From an uncultured Draconibacterium sp. (GTDB taxonomy: Bacteria > Bacteroidota > Bacteroidia > Bacteroidales > Prolixibacteraceae), in assembly GCF_963677575.1 (NCBI RefSeq), contig NZ_OY782038.1, forward strand, positions 4,777,501 to 4,841,500: 64,000 nucleotides of DNA. Reading direction: 5' to 3'. The notes under the pieces are model-generated. The model had not been told where the DNA came from. It worked only from the letters and a program-made list of their open reading frames with translations, and ran no database searches. Of the stretch, positions 8,644 to 17,763 are shown one piece after another. The position numbers and the translations under genes were made by a program. The stretch's first letter is position 1. The number at the start of each line of letters is the position of its first letter.

Positions 8644-8804
8644 ATACCAAATTGAACACATAATGCCACATATAAGCTTGTTCTTTTCCTTTTTCTCATC
8701 ATTGAAAAATTGTAACGTAACTTTGGCTATGTTAAAATTTTTCGCCTCAATTAAACGAAAAATAAAGGCGCTTCCAATGCAACATTATATATTCAAATTG
8801 GTAT
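8644..8804. repeat. Palindromic element with 22-bp imperfect inverted ends (TACCAA..TTGGTA)
   Basis: The left end ATACCAAATTGAACACATAA and the right end's complement ATACCAATTTGAATATATAA match at all but three positions of 22. The 161-bp interior has no gene; its segment 8695-8731 (CTCATCAT..GTAACGTAACTTTGGCTATG) resembles 2460-2494. The TACCAATT-type ends recur in the hairpin at 43135-43192. Confidence 0.6.
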
Positions 8805-8808
8805 AAAA

Positions 8809-8835
8809 AAACGGCCTTGTAATTCAAGACCGTTT
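8809..8835 (-). terminator. Terminator of the beta-galactosidase gene
   Basis: AAACGG.CTTG and CAAG.CCGTTT form an 11-bp stem with one mismatch and a 5-nt loop; on the minus strand a run of seven T follows. It lies 33 bp past the beta-galactosidase stop. Confidence 0.75.
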
Positions 8836-8867
8836 TTGTTCCTGGTTTAGATTAAAGTCTGCCTTTT

Positions 8868-11800
8868 CTATTTTGTATCACGATAAATTTGTTGCAAATC
8901 TTTAGCTTTCGATAGCGGAACCAGCTTAAATTCATAGCTGTACGCTTTTTCTAACAAGCGGTATTTGTCGATTGGGCGCGCATTAATCGACCACGAATCG
9001 TTACCCCCAACACCAGCCATTTTGTTGCTGATATTCACCGTTAAAGCATCTGCCTTTTCCAGTTCTGTAGGGTGTTGTGCCTCATAAATATTTTCGGCAG
9101 TGTATGGCCAAACTGAAGTTTGCAGTGGAGTTTCGCCAAGGACCATCAATCCCGAGTTCGTATTGGTAAGTGCCAGCCAGCGCACACAGGTGTGGTTGCT
9201 GCTTTCCTGCGGTTTAGTGTAATTGTAATAGAAATCATCCACAGTGCCGTCATAAATCTCTACATCGGCGCCACCATTTCTGTCCGAATAATTTTCAAAT
9301 GGACCTTTGCCATAAAAGCTCATTTGTTGCAGTTGGGTTGAAACTCCCATACTCATGCCTACGCGAATTGGCTCTGGCATTTCTTCCGGTATCGACAGAT
9401 CAAATTTTACATCAACAGTTCCGTTGTTGGCAAAAGTGTAGCGTAATTTTAGGCTCAATTCCTCGTAAGCTAATTCTACAGAAATACTCGCAGAAGAAAC
9501 ATCAGCATTCATATCAGTTACACTTAGCATTCCGGGAAGATCTTTCCAAATAGCAATGCGTTGTTGTGCCCTCCAGCCACGTTCGTCGTTGTCAGTTAAT
9601 GGTCTCCAGAAATAAGGTTTCAGCGCTGATGTGATGACTTGCTTATTTCCTGCTTCGTAGCTCTCGATCAATCCACTTTTTTTGCTGATACTCGCTTTAA
9701 AATTTTTACCGCCTATAATAATCTCTTCATCGGTTTCATCGAAAGTAATATTGTTGGAAGCTATTTCTTTTATAGTAGCTTCTGTCTTAAATGGAAGTTT
9801 AAACTGTTGTTTAGCCAGTTCATGACCAGTTCTCGCCCAGTTTTTATCCTCCTTAAGTTGAACACTTATTCGAAGCCAATATTCGGTATTTTCTTTTGGA
9901 TTAATATCATTAAATGGAATTTCAACCACTTTGCTGGCTCCCGGATTAAGGCTCAAACCTTCCAACGTTCCTGATTGAATTTCTGTTGCATCTTCGCTTA
10001 AAGTCCAGCTGACTTTGTATTCGTTTAAGTTGGCAAAATTGAAACGACTGAGTAAGCGTATTAATCCGTTTTTCAGATCAACAGCAGTAATTTGTACAGG
10101 CTGCATTACATATTTTGCCTCCCAGGTTTGTGGTTTTGGTGTGCGGTCGGATGCAATTACTCCGTTCATGCAGAAGTTATTGTCGTTAGGCTGATCGCCA
10201 AAATCGCCACCGTAGGCAAAAAATTCTTTTCCATTCTCATCGGTTGTCAGTATTCCCTGATCGATCCAGTCCCAGATAAATCCTCCGATCAAATTCGGGT
10301 AGCTGTGCATCAAATCCCAGTATTCCTGGAAATTACCCAGCGAGTTACCCATGGCGTGTGCATATTCGCACTCCATAATCGGACGACTGATATACGGGCT
10401 TTTTGCCAGCGCTTCCAAATCCTCAAGATTCGCATACATGCGGCTGATTACATCAACATAAAGCGGATCGGTAGGATTGGCGGTTCTTCCTTTTTTTCTG
10501 AACTCCTCCGAACCGTAAGCGGTGTAATCCGGATGCTCTGGTTGCCCCTGTGCTCCTTCGTAATGGATAAAACGTGTAGGATCGAAATCTTTTACCCATC
10601 CGGCAGCTCCGGCGTGGTTTGGTCCTGATCCCGACTCGTTACCAAGCGACCAGCCAATAATCGACGGGTGGTTTTTATCGCGTTCTACCATACGAACTAC
10701 ACGATCCTGAAATGCCATGTGCCATTCCGATTGGTTGGTGAGATAGCCCATTAAACCGTGTGTTTCAATATTGGCCTCGTCAAGTACATAAATTCCGTAT
10801 TTGTCGCACATGTCGTAGAAATATGGATCGTTAGGGTAGTGGCTTGTACGAACTGCATTAAAATTAAAACGTTTCATCAGCAAGACATCATTCTCCATAT
10901 CTTCGCGGGTAACTGATTTCCCACGTTCGTGGTCGTGGTCGTGACGGTTAACACCATATAATTTTATGGATTTTCCGTTTACATACAGCTGCCCGTTTTT
11001 TGTCTCTATTTCGCGGAACCCGATTTTTGCAGAACGTGCTTCAACAACATTTCCATCTGCATCTTTTAAAGTGAGAACCACAGTATAAAGTGTCGGTTTC
11101 TCTGCCGACCACAATTCAGGGCTGGTGATTTTTTCTTCCAGTAAGCCGAAATACACATTGTCGCGTTGCGGATATCCTTCGTAAATTATATCGTTAACAT
11201 CTTTGGCGATCGGCTCTGTTAAAACCTTATTATTTTGCGGGCAGTACAATTCTGCTTCCAGTGTCCAACCTTTTGTGTCAACATCGGCTCCGCGTGTAAG
11301 TGTTGGTCTTATTTGCAGCAGTGCATCCTGGTAATTGGCATCCAAACGGGTGCGAACAAAAAAGTCTTCAATGGCCACTTTGGGTTGTGCCATCACCATC
11401 ACTTCGCGGTGAATTCCACTCATGCGCCAGTGATCCTGATCTTCCAGGTAGCTGCCATCGCACCAACGGAAAACCTGCACAGCAACTTTGTTCTCGCCCG
11501 GCTTTACAAATTCTGTAATATCAAATTCGGCAGGCAGACGGCTGTCCTGACTGTAACCCACTTTTTGCCCGTTTACATAAACAAACATAGCAGAACTTAC
11601 GCCACCAAAATGCAAAACAATTTTTTTATCGCTCCAGCCTTCCGGAATGGTAAAAGTACGAACGTACGACCCAACCGGGTTATCGCGTGTAATATAAGGC
11701 GGATTTGGGACTACTTTTGAAGCTACATCGGCATAAAAACGACGGTAGAGTTCTTCCATCGAAAGGCCGTCCGGGACATCATAGTTTTCCTTGTACCAGG

Positions 11801-12185
11801 CAAGCGGATCTTTTTCAATTTCGGCAGGTAGTTGCGGACGGAAAGGATAGCCGGCGTTTACATAAATAGGTGTGCCGTAACCTGCCATTTCCCAGTTCGA
11901 AGGAACTTCGATATCATTCCAGTCCGAAACATCCTGTTTATAGAATTCCAAAGGACGATTTTCCGACTTCTCAACAAAATTGAACTTCCATGTTCCGTTC
12001 AGTGAAATCATTCTCGACGTTTCGCGATCGCATTTTAAGGCGTCGCCAGCTGATTTGTATGAATAGGAAGTGGCTCTTCCGGGAAGTTTGTTTTTTGCAA
12101 TATAAGCGGGGTCTTCCCAAATTTTGTTTTGGGCAAAAAGGGTGGTGGCACACAGGCAAAACACCAGGGTGAGCAGTTTTTTCAT
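8868..12185 (-). CDS. Secreted beta-galactosidase, glycoside hydrolase family 2
   Basis: 1105 residues from the ATG at 12185, which opens a clear signal peptide (MKKLLTLVFCLCATTLFAQ); an in-frame ATG 33 bp upstream lacks that advantage. Order: sugar-binding jelly-roll domain, immunoglobulin-like domain, TIM barrel (about residues 395-690), second Ig-like domain and C-terminal Bgal_small_N domain, as in E. coli LacZ. The acid/base is Glu517 in 'GNESG', the nucleophile Glu607 in 'CEYAHAMGNS'. It should hydrolyse terminal beta-galactosides in the periplasm or outside. A stretch at about residues 112-160, before the conserved 'DNPVGSY', is longer than I expect from LacZ. It is a single-gene unit with no SusC/D pair nearby. 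Confidence 0.95.
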   Translation of the reverse strand: MKKLLTLVFCLCATTLFAQNKIWEDPAYIAKNKLPGRATSYSYKSAGDALKCDRETSRMISLNGTWKFNFVEKSENRPLEFYKQDVSDWNDIEVPSNWEMAGYGTPIYVNAGYPFRPQLPAEIEKDPLAWYKENYDVPDGLSMEELYRRFYADVASKVVPNPPYITRDNPVGSYVRTFTIPEGWSDKKIVLHFGGVSSAMFVYVNGQKVGYSQDSRLPAEFDITEFVKPGENKVAVQVFRWCDGSYLEDQDHWRMSGIHREVMVMAQPKVAIEDFFVRTRLDANYQDALLQIRPTLTRGADVDTKGWTLEAELYCPQNNKVLTEPIAKDVNDIIYEGYPQRDNVYFGLLEEKITSPELWSAEKPTLYTVVLTLKDADGNVVEARSAKIGFREIETKNGQLYVNGKSIKLYGVNRHDHDHERGKSVTREDMENDVLLMKRFNFNAVRTSHYPNDPYFYDMCDKYGIYVLDEANIETHGLMGYLTNQSEWHMAFQDRVVRMVERDKNHPSIIGWSLGNESGSGPNHAGAAGWVKDFDPTRFIHYEGAQGQPEHPDYTAYGSEEFRKKGRTANPTDPLYVDVISRMYANLEDLEALAKSPYISRPIMECEYAHAMGNSLGNFQEYWDLMHSYPNLIGGFIWDWIDQGILTTDENGKEFFAYGGDFGDQPNDNNFCMNGVIASDRTPKPQTWEAKYVMQPVQITAVDLKNGLIRLLSRFNFANLNEYKVSWTLSEDATEIQSGTLEGLSLNPGASKVVEIPFNDINPKENTEYWLRISVQLKEDKNWARTGHELAKQQFKLPFKTEATIKEIASNNITFDETDEEIIIGGKNFKASISKKSGLIESYEAGNKQVITSALKPYFWRPLTDNDERGWRAQQRIAIWKDLPGMLSVTDMNADVSSASISVELAYEELSLKLRYTFANNGTVDVKFDLSIPEEMPEPIRVGMSMGVSTQLQQMSFYGKGPFENYSDRNGGADVEIYDGTVDDFYYNYTKPQESSNHTCVRWLALTNTNSGLMVLGETPLQTSVWPYTAENIYEAQHPTELEKADALTVNISNKMAGVGGNDSWSINARPIDKYRLLEKAYSYEFKLVPLSKAKDLQQIYRDTK

Positions 12186-12287
12186 TTCAACGTAATTAAA
12201 TTCGTTATCATTTTTCAAGACGAGATAAAACAGGTTTACACCTATATTTTTTTGGATGATTCGGGGAATTATTTCAGGATTTGTTGC

Positions 12288-13349
12288 TTATTTATAAATG
12301 CGTCGTTCGTTCAGTGCATCGCGGTATTTTTTTGCATTCCGGTTGTGCTGACTCAAGGTTCGTGCAAAATTGTGGTACCCCGAAAAATCTTCGCGGGCAC
12401 ACATATAAAGATAGTTGTGATCTTCGTAATTCAGCACAGCATCAATTGATGTAATTTCCGGGAAACAAATCGGCCCCGGTGGCAAACCTGCATATTTGTA
12501 AGTGTTGTAGGGCGAATCTATTTCGAGATGTTTGTTCAAAACCCGCTTAATGGAGTAATCGCCAACAGCATATTTAATGGTAGGATCGGCTTGCAATGCA
12601 ATACCTTTATTAAGGCGGTTGATGTACAATCCGGCTACTGTTTTTAACTCATCAGGTTTTATGGTTTCAGACTGAACGATTGAAGCCAGCGTAACCACCT
12701 GCTGCGGTGTCAGGCCCATTTTAGTCGCCTGCTTTGTGCGGGTGTCGTTCCAAAAACGATCATATTCGGTTTTCATACGTTGGGCAAACTCTTCGGCCGA
12801 TGTTGTCCAATACATTTCGTATGTGTTTGGAATAAACATGGCACGGAAATTTTCTTCGGTAAATCCCCAGTCTGCAATCTGTTGTTCATCTGAAAACAGT
12901 TGTAAAATTGAGGTCGAGTCGGCTTTGATGTATTTGCTCACTTTCCCGGCCAGTTCCTCTTTAAAACGAACATTGTTAAAGGTGATATCTACCGGCGATT
13001 GTGCACCGCTGCGAAGCATGTTTACTAATTCGTTGGTGTTCATTCCTTTCTTCAACTCGTAACGGCCAGGGCGCATGTAATCGGTATATTTTTTCTTTTT
13101 GGCTACCCATTTAAAGGCTTTCATGTTCGTTAAAACCTCATCCTTTTCCAGTTTCTCGCTAATGCTTTTCAGATCATCTTCGTCGGTAATAAGTATTACG
13201 TAATCATGATTTACATTTTCTTCAAAAATGTAACGGTAAAGCTGATAACCTCTTGCTCCGGCAAGAATAAAGGCAATCGCAAAAAATATTATAATGAATT
13301 TTCCAACTCGCGGGAAAGTCATGGCACGGCTTTTCTGTTCAATCGACAT
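12288..13349 (-). CDS. mltG: Endolytic murein transglycosylase
   Basis: A 353-residue protein with one N-terminal membrane helix (about residues 17-34) and a periplasmic YceG domain. The conserved block 'ASIVQSETIKPDELKTVAGLYINRLNKGIALQADPTIKYA' carries the probable catalytic Glu near residue 228, and 'YNTYKYAGLPPGPICFPE' is the second hallmark. It cleaves nascent peptidoglycan strands and is thought to set glycan chain length by ending polymerisation. The length fits the family. It lies about 100 bp upstream of the beta-galactosidase gene on the same strand, but the products have no shared role I can see. Confidence 0.95.
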   Translation of the reverse strand: MSIEQKSRAMTFPRVGKFIIIFFAIAFILAGARGYQLYRYIFEENVNHDYVILITDEDDLKSISEKLEKDEVLTNMKAFKWVAKKKKYTDYMRPGRYELKKGMNTNELVNMLRSGAQSPVDITFNNVRFKEELAGKVSKYIKADSTSILQLFSDEQQIADWGFTEENFRAMFIPNTYEMYWTTSAEEFAQRMKTEYDRFWNDTRTKQATKMGLTPQQVVTLASIVQSETIKPDELKTVAGLYINRLNKGIALQADPTIKYAVGDYSIKRVLNKHLEIDSPYNTYKYAGLPPGPICFPEITSIDAVLNYEDHNYLYMCAREDFSGYHNFARTLSQHNRNAKKYRDALNERRIYK

Positions 13350-13468
13350 AGTTCTAATTTGAATTCTAGTCCAAAGATAAAATTCTTTCAGATAGAGGAG
13401 AAAGATTGATATAAAGATTGAAGGAGATTGCGAAAATCAGCGATTAGTCACAAGTAATCGCAAGTTGC

Positions 13469-13631
13469 GAGATTGCTTCTCCGCCAGCTGGCGGATCGCA
13501 ATGACAAGCATTTTATAGGATTGGGCAGCGGACAACAATACATCTTGCCGAAATGAAGTCTTTCATTGTCCGCTGCCGGGTAATTACTACGAACTATGTC
13601 ATTGCGAGGGAGGAACGACCGAAGCAATCTC
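13469..13631. repeat. Nested palindromic intergenic repeat
   Basis: Outer ends GAGATTGCTTC (13469-13479) and GAAGCAATCTC (13621-13631) are perfect complements, as are TCGCAATGACA (13496-13506) and TGTCATTGCGA (13597-13607). Inside the left arm sits a perfect 16-bp palindrome TCCGCCAGCTGGCGGA (13480-13495); inside the loop sits another hairpin, GCAGCGGACAA / TTGTCCGCTGC (13525-13535, 13566-13576). This 'CATTGCGAGG..GAAGCAATC' text is a repeat seen widely in bacterial chromosomes (from memory). A 63-aa minus-strand frame here is an artefact. Confidence 0.75.
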
Positions 13632-13632
13632 A

Positions 13633-13680
13633 TTCAATCCTTCAATCCTTCAATCCTTCAGTCCCTCAATCCCTCAATCC
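13633..13680. repeat. Six tandem 8-bp repeats (TTCAATCC)
   Basis: Six exact-length copies: three TTCAATCC, one TTCAGTCC, two CTCAATCC. It directly follows the palindromic repeat and lies 130 bp upstream of the flavodiiron gene. Copy number could vary by slippage. Confidence 0.85.
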
Positions 13681-13764
13681 CTGCCTTCTCCTAACATTCC
13701 CTTAACCCAAATTCTAAATAAGGGGAGTAGAGAATTATTTTATATGCTGTCAGCCGAAATTCAC

Positions 13765-13772
13765 TAATTTTG
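13765..13772 (+). promoter_or_regulatory. Putative -7 box of the flavodiiron gene
   Basis: TAATTTTG fits TAnnTTTG and lies 37 bp upstream of the start codon; no good TTTG is seen at -33. Confidence 0.4.
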
Positions 13773-13808
13773 TGCGTGTTTTGAAAAATTGATATAAAAC
13801 TGAAAATT

Positions 13809-15017
13809 ATGCTACAAGTAAATCTTGCAGAAGATATTTATTATTTGGGATTTAACGACCGCCGTACTCACTTGTTCGAGAACATCTGGCCAATCCCGCA
13901 CGGGGTTTCGTATAACAGTTATTTGATTGTTGATGAAAAGATCGCTTTAGTTGATACTGTTGAGCGTGCGTTTATCGACGATTACCTTGATGCTATTGAA
14001 GAGATTATTGGCGACCACGAGGTGGATTACCTGATCATTAACCACATGGAACCCGACCACTCGGGAGCGTTAAAAGCGATCGTTCATCGTTACCCGAATA
14101 TTACACTTGTAGGTAATAAAAAGACTTTTGGTTTTGTGGAATCATACTACATGAAACCTGAAAATGTACACCTGGTACACGACGATCATGTGCTTGACCT
14201 GGGAAAACACAAGTTGCAATTTCAGATGATTCCGATGGTGCACTGGCCGGAAACTATGGTGACTTTCGAAGAAACCAACCAGATTCTGTTCTCGGGAGAT
14301 GCTTTTGGTAGCTACGGAACTATGGACGGTGGTATTTTCGACGACGAGATCAACCTTGATTTCTACGAAGTGGAAGTGATGCGTTACTTTACCAATATTG
14401 TTGGTAAATATTGCCCGCATACACAGCGTGCCATTAAAAAACTGGCTGGACTGGAGATTAAAATGATTGCGGCAACGCACGGTCCTATCTGGCGTAGCGA
14501 CCTCAATTGGATTTTAAAACGCTACAACAAATGGAGTTCGTACGATTTAGATCGTGGGGTTGTTATCGTTTACGGATCAATGTACGGAAACACCAAAAAA
14601 ATGGCGGAAACCATTGCCCGTCAGATTTCGGTGCGAGGTATCAAAAACATTCGTGTTTACGATGCTTCAAAAACACACTCATCGTATATCATCAACGATA
14701 TTTTTAAATACAAAGGATTTATTGTGGGTAGCGCAGCCTATAACAATGCTATGTTCCCGAATGTGGAGACATTGCTTACAACTATTGAGCACATGGCGCC
14801 GAAAGACCACCTGCTTGGTATTTTTGGTAACTACTCGTGGAACGGCGGTGGCGTGAAGAACCTGAAAACTTTTGCCGAAAAAATTAAGTGGGATATGGTT
14901 TACGAACCTATCGAAGAAAAAGGCAATATGAAGGTTCAAACTCAGGAAGAGTTGATTAAACTGGCAGACGCAATGGCTGATAAATTGTTGGAAATGCCTG
15001 CGCCGGAAAAGATTTAA
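13809..15017 (+). CDS. Flavodiiron protein (FprA/ROO type, O2 or NO reductase)
   Basis: 402 residues in two domains. The metallo-beta-lactamase-like domain (about 1-250) has all expected di-iron ligands: His79-x-Glu81-x-Asp83-His84 in 'NHMEPDHSG', His145 in 'MVHWPETM', Asp164 in 'FSGDAFG' and His224 in 'ATHGPIW'. A flavodoxin domain follows (about 253-395), with the FMN loop 'YGSMYGNTKKMAE'. The enzyme reduces O2 to water, or NO to N2O, in the cytoplasm, protecting anaerobes and microaerophiles. There is no fused rubredoxin, so a separate electron donor is needed. Together with the two superoxide dismutases it suggests exposure to oxygen. Confidence 0.95.
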   Translation: MLQVNLAEDIYYLGFNDRRTHLFENIWPIPHGVSYNSYLIVDEKIALVDTVERAFIDDYLDAIEEIIGDHEVDYLIINHMEPDHSGALKAIVHRYPNITLVGNKKTFGFVESYYMKPENVHLVHDDHVLDLGKHKLQFQMIPMVHWPETMVTFEETNQILFSGDAFGSYGTMDGGIFDDEINLDFYEVEVMRYFTNIVGKYCPHTQRAIKKLAGLEIKMIAATHGPIWRSDLNWILKRYNKWSSYDLDRGVVIVYGSMYGNTKKMAETIARQISVRGIKNIRVYDASKTHSSYIINDIFKYKGFIVGSAAYNNAMFPNVETLLTTIEHMAPKDHLLGIFGNYSWNGGGVKNLKTFAEKIKWDMVYEPIEEKGNMKVQTQEELIKLADAMADKLLEMPAPEKI

Positions 15018-15040
15018 GATCAATTTTATCAGATAAATCA

Positions 15041-15066
15041 AAAGCTGCTCTTCGGGGTGGCTTTTT
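15041..15066 (+). terminator. Terminator after the flavodiiron gene
   Basis: AAAGC..CTC TTCG GGG..GCTTTTTG forms an imperfect stem with a UUCG tetraloop and a T-run, 24 bp past the stop. Confidence 0.6.
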
Positions 15067-15170
15067 GTTTTTTATCTGGACCCTCCTAACACAAACTTCA
15101 TAATAATATCATACTGAATTGTCTCTTTTGGAAGAAAAATAGTTCATCTTCGTACAAATTTGAAAAAGAA

Positions 15171-15803
15171 ATGGCTACAGAAATTACAATAATACGACAC
15201 GGAGAAACGATGTGGAATGTGCAGAAACGCATACAGGGGCAGCGTAACAGTAAACTCTCTGAAAATGGGATTACACAGGCTGAACTTGTTGCAAAGGCAC
15301 TGGCAAAACGTGAGTTCGATGTTCTTATAAGCAGCGACCTTGAGCGAGCTCTGGAAACTGCAAATATTATAAACAAGCAACTTTTGATACCGCACAAATA
15401 CAGTGCAAATTTACGCGAGCGTTCTTTTGGCATTTTTGAAGGAAAGAACTTTGCCGAAATCGAAGAAAAGTACCCCGAAGAATATCGACGTTATAAAGAG
15501 CGAAATCCCGAATTTGTAGTTCCCGGTGGAGAAAGTCTTCAGCAACTTTATCAGCGTGTAACATCTGAAATTGAAGCTATTGCCCATAAGTTTAAGGATC
15601 AGAACGTACTGATTGTTTCGCATGGTTTGGTGTTAGAGATGATGATGTATAAAACCTTTAACTTAAAGTTGGATGAGCCACGGACTTTCTCAATAAATAA
15701 TTCTTCCATCAGCTCGTTTTACATCGACGAGGACAATTGGTTTTTAAAAGAATGGGGCGTAATTGAACACCTGTTTTCGGTGAATGTATTGAATGAACTT
15801 TAA
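15171..15803 (+). CDS. Histidine phosphatase family protein (phosphoglycerate mutase-like)
   Basis: A 210-residue protein of the branch-1 histidine phosphatase superfamily. The phospho-acceptor His lies in 'IIRHGETMWN' (residues 7-16), the second conserved region is 'RERSFGIFEGK', and the second catalytic His lies in 'VSHGLVLEMM' near residue 152. These proteins remove phosphate from many small molecules (GpmB, CobC and others); the substrate cannot be told from sequence. CobC-type alpha-ribazole phosphatase is one option, but no cobalamin synthesis genes are next to it. Single gene after the flavodiiron gene. Confidence 0.85.
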   Translation: MATEITIIRHGETMWNVQKRIQGQRNSKLSENGITQAELVAKALAKREFDVLISSDLERALETANIINKQLLIPHKYSANLRERSFGIFEGKNFAEIEEKYPEEYRRYKERNPEFVVPGGESLQQLYQRVTSEIEAIAHKFKDQNVLIVSHGLVLEMMMYKTFNLKLDEPRTFSINNSSISSFYIDEDNWFLKEWGVIEHLFSVNVLNEL

Positions 15804-15905
15804 TATTCCTGCCCCTTAAATCCGGGAATAATCAATATTTATCTGCGAATTTCTGCGTAATCAGCGAGCGATAAAAGTTCTCGCAGATGCTGCTGATATC
15901 GAAAA

Positions 15906-17117
15906 TTATTCAACTTCACCGGCTTTCTTCAACGATAATCGTGAGGAGATCGGGCCAATAATTTCGTGGATCAGAGCGGCTCCGATTACGACACCCATAA
16001 TCATTGAGCCGGTGTCATTAAAAACGGGATCTTTGGTTAGCAACAGCGCTAACCCAATTACAATCCCACCTTGTGGAATTAGTCCGCCGGCCGTGTATTT
16101 TTTTACTTTCGGGCTGGTACTGAATAGTAGCGAACCACTGTAAATACCAGTAAACTTCCCGATTATCCGGGCGATGATGTAAATTACGATCAGCAAATAA
16201 CTACCGCTAATTGAAGATAGTTGCAAATGCAAGCCTGAGAGCGTAAAGAAGATTACAAAAATAAGTTCATCGGTGTAGCGTTCAATAAGTTTAAATATTT
16301 TTTCTGAGAGTGGATTAAAATTGGCAACAACGGCTCCCAATGCAATCGTGGAAAGCAGCGACTCAAAGCCAAAATATTCAGCGATTCCATAACTCAAAAG
16401 TATGGCTCCGAATGTTAATACGATCAGCGTTCCTTCTTCCTGCTTGCTAAAAATTTTGGTGATAAGCTGAAATACAAAACCGATTATGGCTCCAATAAGA
16501 ATAGCTCCGCCAACATCGATGCCCAAATCCAAAATGGTTTTGCCAATATTAATATCGGTGCTGCCCAAAAAGAAAGCGGCAAATGCGGTAACGAGCGTGT
16601 AAATGACAATTCCCACAATATCGTCGAAAGCGGCAATTTCGAGCATGGTTGAACTTACCTCTCCTTTGGCTTTGTATTCGTGAATTACGGCTAGCGTTGC
16701 CGACGGATCGGTAGGTGCCGCCAGCGACGCCAATACCAAACTAACGGCTAGCGCTACACTTATAGATTGGAAAGCCGGCATAAAAAACCGAAGGCTGAAA
16801 AACATAAACAGAAATACCATGAGAAAGGCAAAAAGCGATTCGAACAGAGTGAGAAAAAATATGGTTTTCCCGGTTGCATGTAGTTTTTTTGCCGATAACG
16901 AACCGCCGATTGAAAAGGTGATAAACGATAATGAAATCGAAAGCAGGGGATCGGTGTGCCCGACAAACTCATCTGACATGATTCCAGACAGATCGGGATT
17001 TAACAGAATACCTGCAAGGATGTACCCTGATATTTTTGGGAGTTTTATTTTTTCGGCGAGTTCGCCCAATAAATATCCGGTGAAAACTAGGAGCCCAATA
17101 CTTAAAATTACATTCAT
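15906..17117 (-). CDS. Cation:proton antiporter (CPA2 family, KefB/NhaP-like membrane domain)
   Basis: A 403-residue membrane protein with about 12 hydrophobic segments. 'LAAPTDPSATLAV' and 'IAAFDDIVGIVIYTLV' hold the unwound-helix and DD-type ion-binding motifs of the Na+/H+ exchanger domain. No C-terminal TrkA-N or universal-stress domain is present, so it is the compact form. Likely roles are Na+ or K+ efflux coupled to proton entry at the inner membrane. The start at 17117 (MNVILSIGLL) leads straight into the first membrane helix. Confidence 0.9.
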   Translation of the reverse strand: MNVILSIGLLVFTGYLLGELAEKIKLPKISGYILAGILLNPDLSGIMSDEFVGHTDPLLSISLSFITFSIGGSLSAKKLHATGKTIFFLTLFESLFAFLMVFLFMFFSLRFFMPAFQSISVALAVSLVLASLAAPTDPSATLAVIHEYKAKGEVSSTMLEIAAFDDIVGIVIYTLVTAFAAFFLGSTDINIGKTILDLGIDVGGAILIGAIIGFVFQLITKIFSKQEEGTLIVLTFGAILLSYGIAEYFGFESLLSTIALGAVVANFNPLSEKIFKLIERYTDELIFVIFFTLSGLHLQLSSISGSYLLIVIYIIARIIGKFTGIYSGSLLFSTSPKVKKYTAGGLIPQGGIVIGLALLLTKDPVFNDTGSMIMGVVIGAALIHEIIGPISSRLSLKKAGEVE

Positions 17118-17196
17118 AACTATTGTGTTTTCTGGTCTCTTTACGGGCCATTATAAAATAACCATTCAGCTTGCAGATGGTTTTCTGATTTGTGGT

Positions 17197-17733
17197 TTAT
17201 TCTATTAAAAGTATTGCAATCCGGTTCATATCGCCTGGATTATTGGTCACCACATTTATTTTCATGCCTACTTTTTGTACGGTTTCGTACACATCAACAG
17301 CAAAACTCTCGGGACTTGGCCGCGCGTTTCTTTTGTCGTGGCAATTGAGGCGGTTGCCTGAGCAATCGTTGCACAAGGTGCAACAGGTTTGGTTAAGCAG
17401 AAAAACCTTTGGATGCCCTAACAGAAACACAGCACGTTCAACGCTCAATAGTTTGTTGGTCATTTCTCTGGACCAGTTGGATGGATAGTCATTTTTATTG
17501 GCAAATTTATTCAGTTTAATAACCAGCGCGCTTTTATATTCCTTAAAAAAACGCTCGCATTCGCTTACCGACGGTGTATTGGGTGGGCACGAACCAAGTC
17601 CATAGTCACTGCAGCCAAAATAACACTTTACACGCACCCATTGTGCTACAACAATTTCTTTTGGATCGATCCATTTGTAATCGTTAAGTTCTTGTTCGCG
17701 GAGTAGCTCTTCTATTTGGTTTTTGTTAGTCAT
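17197..17733 (-). CDS. DUF2284-type cysteine-rich metal-binding protein
   Basis: A 178-residue protein with ten or more cysteines. The first cluster 'CYFGCSDYGLGSCPPNTPS' (residues 33-51) and the second 'QTCCTLCNDCSGNRLNC' (about 115-131), followed by 'ARPSPESFAVDVYETV', match the DUF2284 pattern, thought to bind an Fe-S cluster or another metal. The biochemical role is unknown. It lies 80 bp from the antiporter on the same strand and may share a transcript with it. Confidence 0.8.
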   Translation of the reverse strand: MTNKNQIEELLREQELNDYKWIDPKEIVVAQWVRVKCYFGCSDYGLGSCPPNTPSVSECERFFKEYKSALVIKLNKFANKNDYPSNWSREMTNKLLSVERAVFLLGHPKVFLLNQTCCTLCNDCSGNRLNCHDKRNARPSPESFAVDVYETVQKVGMKINVVTNNPGDMNRIAILLIE

Positions 17734-17763
17734 TTTGTTGGTTTGTTTTATAATAAAGAAATG

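Noticed and set aside
9120..10628. Several plus-strand frames of 70-180 residues opposite the beta-galactosidase gene
   Set aside because: Antisense shadows of a clear GH2 gene, without protein family patterns.
13448..13633. 61-residue minus-strand frame between mltG and the flavodiiron gene
   Set aside because: It is made entirely of the palindromic intergenic repeat.
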